From: an uncultured Eggerthella sp.
GTDB taxonomy: Bacteria; Actinomycetota; Coriobacteriia; Coriobacteriales; Eggerthellaceae
Assembly: GCA_902470405.1 (NCBI GenBank)
Contig: CABRGJ010000015.1
Coordinates: forward strand, 1 to 9,604
Direction: 5' to 3'
DNA: 9,604 nucleotides
The notes under the pieces are model-generated. The model searched no databases, was not told the DNA's origin, and saw nothing but the letters and a program-made list of their open reading frames with translations. This document shows, piece by piece, positions 5,816 through 9,604 of this stretch (its first letter is position 1; each line of letters begins with the position of its first letter). A program made the position numbers and the translations under genes.

Positions 5816-7057
5816 TTGAAAATCCTCGTCATCAATGCAGGCTCTTCATCGCTCAAGTATCAGCTCGTCGACATCGATACCAATAAGGTCCTCGCGCGCG
5901 GTCTCTGTGAACGTGTTGGATCGAAAGATGCTGTTCGCAAGCACGTTGTTGACGATAACGAGGTCTTGATCGAGGAACCACTCGCAGATCATACGGAAGC
6001 TCTTCAGCTTGTCATCGACTCTCTGTTCGCAGGTGAAGAACCGGTTCTCGAAAGCCTCGACGAGATCAGTGCTATCGGTCACCGCGTGGTTCATGGCGGT
6101 GAATACTTCACGCGCTCAGCGATGATCGACGACGATGTCATCGCCAAGATCGATGAACTGGCAGAGCTCGCTCCATTGCACAATAAAGCAGCGCTCGCTG
6201 GTATCCATGCATGTCAGAAGCTCATGCCTGAAACCCCCATGGTCGCCGTGTTCGACACTGCATTCTTCCAGACCATGCCTCCAAAAGCCTACATGTATCC
6301 TATTCCTTTCGAGTACTACGAGAAATACGGTATTCGCAAGTATGGCTTCCATGGCACGAGCCATCGTTATCTTTCAGAACGCGCAGCCGATATTCTCGGT
6401 GAAGACTTGCATGATCTGCGCATCATCACCTGTCATCTAGGCAATGGTTGTTCTATCGCTGCTATCGACCATGGTGTTCCTATCGACACTTCGATGGGAT
6501 TCACGCCGCTTGACGGTCTTATGATGGGCACGCGCTCTGGTGCTATTGACCCTGCTATTGTCACATTCCTCATGGATCACGAAGGCCTCAGTGCCGAAGA
6601 GATGAACGATATCCTGAATAAGGAGTCGGGCCTCAAAGGCGTTTCTGGCATTAGCAACGATCTGCGTATGGTTCGCGATGCCTCTAACGCAGGCGACGAA
6701 CGTGCGATCCTCGCATATGAGATGTACTCTTCTATCTGCAAGAAATATATCGGTCAATATCTCGCTCTTATGTCAGGCGCAGATGCGATCGTTCTCTCTG
6801 CAGGCGTAGGAGAGAACTGCCAGAAGATGCGCCGCATGATCTTCTCGGGTTGGCAGCCTTTGGGCATCGTGCTCGACCAAGAAAGGAACAAGCAGCGCGG
6901 TTTCGAGCGCATCATCTCGAGCGATAACTCGGACGTAGCGATCATCGTCATTCCGACCGATGAAGAATACATGATCGCACGCGACACTTACGAGATCGTG
7001 CATGAAGCATCGCAGATCATTCCTGTTTCTGCAGTACGCAACGAATTCGAGCAATAA
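5816..7057 (+). CDS. ackA: Acetate kinase
   Basis: A 413-residue cytoplasmic kinase (E. coli AckA is 400) that interconverts acetyl-phosphate plus ADP and acetate plus ATP, the last step of fermentative acetate formation. The start is TTG 5816, because the binding site is well placed and the protein then opens as MKILVINAGSSSLKYQ with the metal/nucleotide-site Asn at residue 7, as in characterised enzymes. Catalytic residues known from Methanosarcina AckA all have equivalents offset by one: R90 (GHRVVHGG), D147 (VFDTAF), H179 (FHGTSH), R240 (MGTRSG) and E383 (TDEEY). Nothing is missing or broken. A phosphotransacetylase gene (pta), often adjacent, is not in this window, so acetyl-phosphate must be made by a gene elsewhere. 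It appears to have its own promoter after xseB. No terminator follows before metG. Confidence 0.98.
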   Translation: MKILVINAGSSSLKYQLVDIDTNKVLARGLCERVGSKDAVRKHVVDDNEVLIEEPLADHTEALQLVIDSLFAGEEPVLESLDEISAIGHRVVHGGEYFTRSAMIDDDVIAKIDELAELAPLHNKAALAGIHACQKLMPETPMVAVFDTAFFQTMPPKAYMYPIPFEYYEKYGIRKYGFHGTSHRYLSERAADILGEDLHDLRIITCHLGNGCSIAAIDHGVPIDTSMGFTPLDGLMMGTRSGAIDPAIVTFLMDHEGLSAEEMNDILNKESGLKGVSGISNDLRMVRDASNAGDERAILAYEMYSSICKKYIGQYLALMSGADAIVLSAGVGENCQKMRRMIFSGWQPLGIVLDQERNKQRGFERIISSDNSDVAIIVIPTDEEYMIARDTYEIVHEASQIIPVSAVRNEFEQ

Positions 7058-7163
7058 ACCTCATCTATCACGTATCACCAGCCATCACGTTCGCTGATCC
7101 AGACATACCGAGCTCCGAAGCGGTTCCATGCGCCGACAACGGGGCAGAAAAGGAGATACTTCC
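7058..7163 (+). promoter_or_regulatory. metG leader with short direct repeats and ribosome binding site
   Basis: The 106-base gap between ackA and metG holds two ATCACGT copies (7067-7073, 7084-7090) and a further ATCAC at 7074-7078. It also holds a good ribosome binding site, AGGAG at 7151-7155, eight bases before ATG 7164. I find no T-box-like antiterminator, no intrinsic terminator and no clear -10/-35 pair. metG may be expressed by readthrough from ackA or from a weak promoter here. Confidence 0.35.
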
Positions 7164-8744
7164 ATGTCAAAAGGCGCCTATGCGATCACCACACCTATCT
7201 ATTATGTGAATGCGGCACCTCATCTGGGAACCGCTTATACCACCATCGCAGCCGATGCGGTCGCTCGCTATCAGCGCATGAACGGCCATGATGTTTCATT
7301 CGTGACCGGCATGGACGAGCATGGACAGAAGGTCGCCGATACGGCAGCAGCGCACGATATGCAACCGCAAGAATGGTGTGATTCCATGGAGCCAGCATTC
7401 CGCGATGCGTGGGACATGCTCGACATCACCTACACTGACTTCGTTCGCACTACCGAACCACGTCATGCCGAATCCGTGAAGAAATTCTGGAACGATCTTT
7501 ACGATAAGGGCTACCTCTACAAGGGTGCTTATGAGGGTTGGTACTGCGTCCATGAAGAAACCTACTATGCAGAGTCCGATCTTGAAAAGAACGAGGAAGG
7601 CGTGCTCGTCTGTCCTGATTGCAAGCGCCCTGTTCAGAAGACCAGTGGGGAAGAGAACTGGTTCTTCAAGCTTTCCGATTTCGAAGACAAGCTCCTTGAT
7701 TTTTATGAGCAGAACCCCGATTTCATCCGTCCTGTCACGCGTAAGAACGAAGTCGTCTCATTCGTGAAGAGCGGTCTCAAAGATCTTTCCATCTCTCGTT
7801 CAACGTTCGACTGGGGCGTTCCGTTGCCCTTTGACGAAGGTCATGTTGCCTACGTATGGGCTGATGCGCTTCTTGCGTATCTGACCGGCATTGGCTACAG
7901 CGATCCCGAGCGACACGATGAATTCGATGCTGCATGGCCTATGCAATACCACTTCGTTGGCAAAGATATCATCCGATTCCACTGTGTCATCTGGCCTGCT
8001 ATGCTCATGGCAGCTGGCATGCCCATCACTCACACGGTCTTCGGACATGGCTTTCTGCTCACCAAAGGCGAGAAGATGTCGAAGTCACGCGGTAATGCGC
8101 TCAAGCCAGCTGATCTGGTCGATGTCTTCGGTGTCGATCCTTATCGTTATTACTTCCTCTCAGATGTTCAGTTTGGCCATGATGGTTCGATCTCTATCGA
8201 ACGTATGGTGCAAGTCTATAACGCTGATCTGGCGAACACCTGGGGTAACCTCGTTTCCCGTGTCTTCAACATGACCGATAAGTATTTCGAAGGCAAGGTA
8301 CCTACTCCTCCTGCAGGTGCCGAGAACAATCCGCTCGCTCAGATCGCACAGGATCTCTATCGAGAATATGACGAGGCATTCACAAATGTCGACTTCTCTG
8401 CCGCCGCTCAAGCGGTTCAGAAGCTCGCAAGCCGAGTAAACCTCTACGTTGAAGATTCTAAGCCTTGGGATCTTGCTAAGAGCGAAGAGACCGCTGACGA
8501 ACTAGCTGCTGTCATTTACAATGCACTTGAGGCGATCCGCATCATCGCTTTGTTCATGGCTCCTTTTATGCCAAACACTTCTGATGAGGTCTTCTCACGT
8601 ATGAATCTTGGCAGCGTTACCGACATCACTGACATCGAAGCCGCCAGCGCATGGGGACGACTTGAACCCGGTCTCGAGATCAATACAGGAACGCCGCTCT
8701 ATCCGCGATTGGACGTAGATGCGATCGACTTCTCTCTCGAATAA
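7164..8744 (+). CDS. metG: Methionyl-tRNA synthetase
   Basis: A 526-residue class I aminoacyl-tRNA synthetase that charges tRNA-Met and initiator tRNA with methionine. The HIGH-type signature is HLGT at residues 20-23, and KMSKS is at 304-308. The connective zinc-knuckle region spans about 124-160. Its Cys residues are C128, C150 and C153. The fourth position, Cys in Bacillus or Thermus enzymes, is E131 here, with H130 beside it. The anticodon-binding helical domain fills about 350-500. The protein lacks the C-terminal tRNA-binding dimerisation domain of longer MetRS forms. ATG 7164 is chosen because AGGAG precedes it at eight bases and MSKGAYAITTPIYYVN is a typical beginning; the in-frame ATG 7128 has no binding site and would add a basic 12-residue tail. 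The gene overlaps tatD by 26 bases. Confidence 0.98.
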   Translation: MSKGAYAITTPIYYVNAAPHLGTAYTTIAADAVARYQRMNGHDVSFVTGMDEHGQKVADTAAAHDMQPQEWCDSMEPAFRDAWDMLDITYTDFVRTTEPRHAESVKKFWNDLYDKGYLYKGAYEGWYCVHEETYYAESDLEKNEEGVLVCPDCKRPVQKTSGEENWFFKLSDFEDKLLDFYEQNPDFIRPVTRKNEVVSFVKSGLKDLSISRSTFDWGVPLPFDEGHVAYVWADALLAYLTGIGYSDPERHDEFDAAWPMQYHFVGKDIIRFHCVIWPAMLMAAGMPITHTVFGHGFLLTKGEKMSKSRGNALKPADLVDVFGVDPYRYYFLSDVQFGHDGSISIERMVQVYNADLANTWGNLVSRVFNMTDKYFEGKVPTPPAGAENNPLAQIAQDLYREYDEAFTNVDFSAAAQAVQKLASRVNLYVEDSKPWDLAKSEETADELAAVIYNALEAIRIIALFMAPFMPNTSDEVFSRMNLGSVTDITDIEAASAWGRLEPGLEINTGTPLYPRLDVDAIDFSLE

Positions 8745-9604
8745 TCCTGCTGATAACCTGCAGTTCTCTTTTGGCGAGAGCGTTCCTGTCGAAACGCTTG
8801 ACGATTTTGTACGCGATCTATACTTCTACCAGAAACGCAAAAAAGAGAAATGCCGCTTTGTAGAGCCTCCACACCTCTGCGGCCCTATTGCCGATACGCA
8901 CGCTCATCTCGATATGTTGTCGAATCCTGCCCGTGCTCTTGCACGAAGCGCATATTACGGTGTGCGATTCATCTGCACCATCATGGATGTACAGGAAGAT
9001 CATCGCACTACTTTCGAGAAACTCTCTTCCTGGCTTGAAGAAGCCCATTTGCTCTATAACCACTACGAACTTGGAGACTTCGAACAAGAAGCTCCAAAGA
9101 TTCGCATCGGTATTGGCTGTCACCCCCATAACGCGAAGCACTATGACAAGGCACTTGAGCGCCGTTTGATCGAAGCGCTGCACGATCCACGCGTTGCAGC
9201 GATCGGAGAAGTTGGGCTCGACTACCACTACGACCATTCACCCCGTCCGCAGCAACGCGAAGCCTTCAGACGCCAGATCAGGCTTGCACATGAAACAGGA
9301 CTGCCGCTCATCCTTCATCTTCGTGAAGCCCATGACGATGGCTTTGCCATCATGAACGAGGAAGGTTTTCCCGAAGCAGGTGTCTTGCTTCACTGTTTCA
9401 ACCTTGATGAAGCAGTGCTCGCTCCTTGGATCGAAAAGGGATGTTATGTTGCTTATGGCGGCCCACTTACCTTTAAGAATACCCCCGAAGTGCGTCAAAG
9501 CTCGCTTACAGTCCCGCTCGATCGATTGCTGACCGAAACCGATTCTCCTTTCATGACCCCTGAACCGCTCCGTGGAATCGAGTGTGGACCAGAATACACC
9601 ATCT
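8719..9604 (+). CDS. tatD: TatD-family metal-dependent hydrolase, 3' end cut off by the window
   Basis: The first 295 residues of a TatD-type nuclease family protein; family members are metal-dependent DNases/hydrolases with a TIM-barrel fold. All expected metal ligands are visible: H61 and H63 (DTHAHLD), E164 (IGEVGLDY), H200 (ILHLREA), H225 (LLHCFN) and D275 (TETDSPF). The visible end, around PEPLRG (281-286), is the usual region near the C terminus, so probably only about 50 residues are missing. An in-frame TAG at 8716-8718 means the start cannot lie upstream of ATG 8719, which overlaps the metG end by 26 bases. GGA at 8711-8713 is a weak binding site, so coupling to metG is likely. Unlike usual TatD proteins, whose DTH motif lies within about ten residues of the start, this one has about 55 preceding residues, including a basic QKRKKEK segment at 38-44. 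metG-tatD, often followed by ksgA, is a common gene order. Confidence 0.93.
   Translation, partial: MRSTSLSNNPADNLQFSFGESVPVETLDDFVRDLYFYQKRKKEKCRFVEPPHLCGPIADTHAHLDMLSNPARALARSAYYGVRFICTIMDVQEDHRTTFEKLSSWLEEAHLLYNHYELGDFEQEAPKIRIGIGCHPHNAKHYDKALERRLIEALHDPRVAAIGEVGLDYHYDHSPRPQQREAFRRQIRLAHETGLPLILHLREAHDDGFAIMNEEGFPEAGVLLHCFNLDEAVLAPWIEKGCYVAYGGPLTFKNTPEVRQSSLTVPLDRLLTETDSPFMTPEPLRGIECGPEYTI

Noticed and set aside
7128..7163. Upstream in-frame ATG for metG, adding 12 residues
   Set aside because: There is no ribosome binding site before it, the added residues are basic and non-conserved in character, and AGGAG at 7151-7155 clearly serves ATG 7164.
7058..7163. Possible T-box or riboswitch controlling metG
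   Set aside because: The region is too short, and I see neither a specifier loop, a T-box consensus, an S-box-like core nor a terminator hairpin with a T run.
1..9604. Mobile element, CRISPR array, toxin-antitoxin or defence system
   Set aside because: Reading both strands, I found no transposase or integrase motif, no regularly spaced repeats, no terminal inverted repeats and no gene outside conserved housekeeping families.

Overview
The window is a compact stretch of bacterial chromosome, about half G+C by eye, with one tRNA gene and nine protein genes. No gap between genes exceeds about 135 bases. Every protein gene belongs to a recognisable housekeeping or broadly conserved family. I see no transposase, phage gene, CRISPR array, toxin-antitoxin pair or other accessory system. 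The combination of a YugP-type zinc peptidase, an HRDC-containing RNase D, a compact methionyl-tRNA synthetase followed by tatD, GTG and TTG starts and a strong ATC preference for Ile suggests an actinobacterial lineage, perhaps Coriobacteriia with intermediate G+C (Cryptobacterium-like). That placement is an inference, not something the sequence proves.

Layout. tRNA-Cys (14-87) is followed by a rho-independent terminator (96-120). A TerC-family membrane protein (143-967, +) begins only 22 bases after it. A diacylglycerol/lipid kinase (1020-1937, -) converges on terC. It is divergent from RNase D (rnd, 2012-3175, +) across a 74-base region that holds a consensus -10 box for the kinase and a nested dyad reaching into the rnd start codon. 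Next come yugP (3272-3928), xseA (3937-5385) and xseB (5435-5683), probably one transcription unit, with xseA and xseB encoding the two subunits of exonuclease VII. Acetate kinase ackA (5816-7057) appears to have its own promoter, whose -10 hexamer sits inside a small palindrome. metG (7164-8744) overlaps tatD (8719 to the window end, 3' truncated), a common bacterial pairing.

How the genes work together. Most of the plus-strand block handles nucleic acids: RNase D trims RNA 3' ends, exonuclease VII degrades single-stranded DNA, MetRS charges tRNA-Met, and TatD is a metal-dependent nuclease-family hydrolase. ackA links acetyl-phosphate to ATP production. TerC, the lipid kinase and YugP act at the membrane. 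Several starts chosen here lie downstream of the longest open frame because a strong Shine-Dalgarno sequence and family alignment favour them: kinase GTG 1937, ackA TTG 5816 and metG ATG 7164.

The points most worth a second look are the terC leader arrangement, the nested dyad at the kinase/rnd divergence, the palindromic ackA -10, an altered zinc-knuckle ligand set in MetRS, an N-terminal extension on TatD, and strong enrichment of the tetramer GATC inside genes. None of these amounts to clear evidence of an undescribed system.
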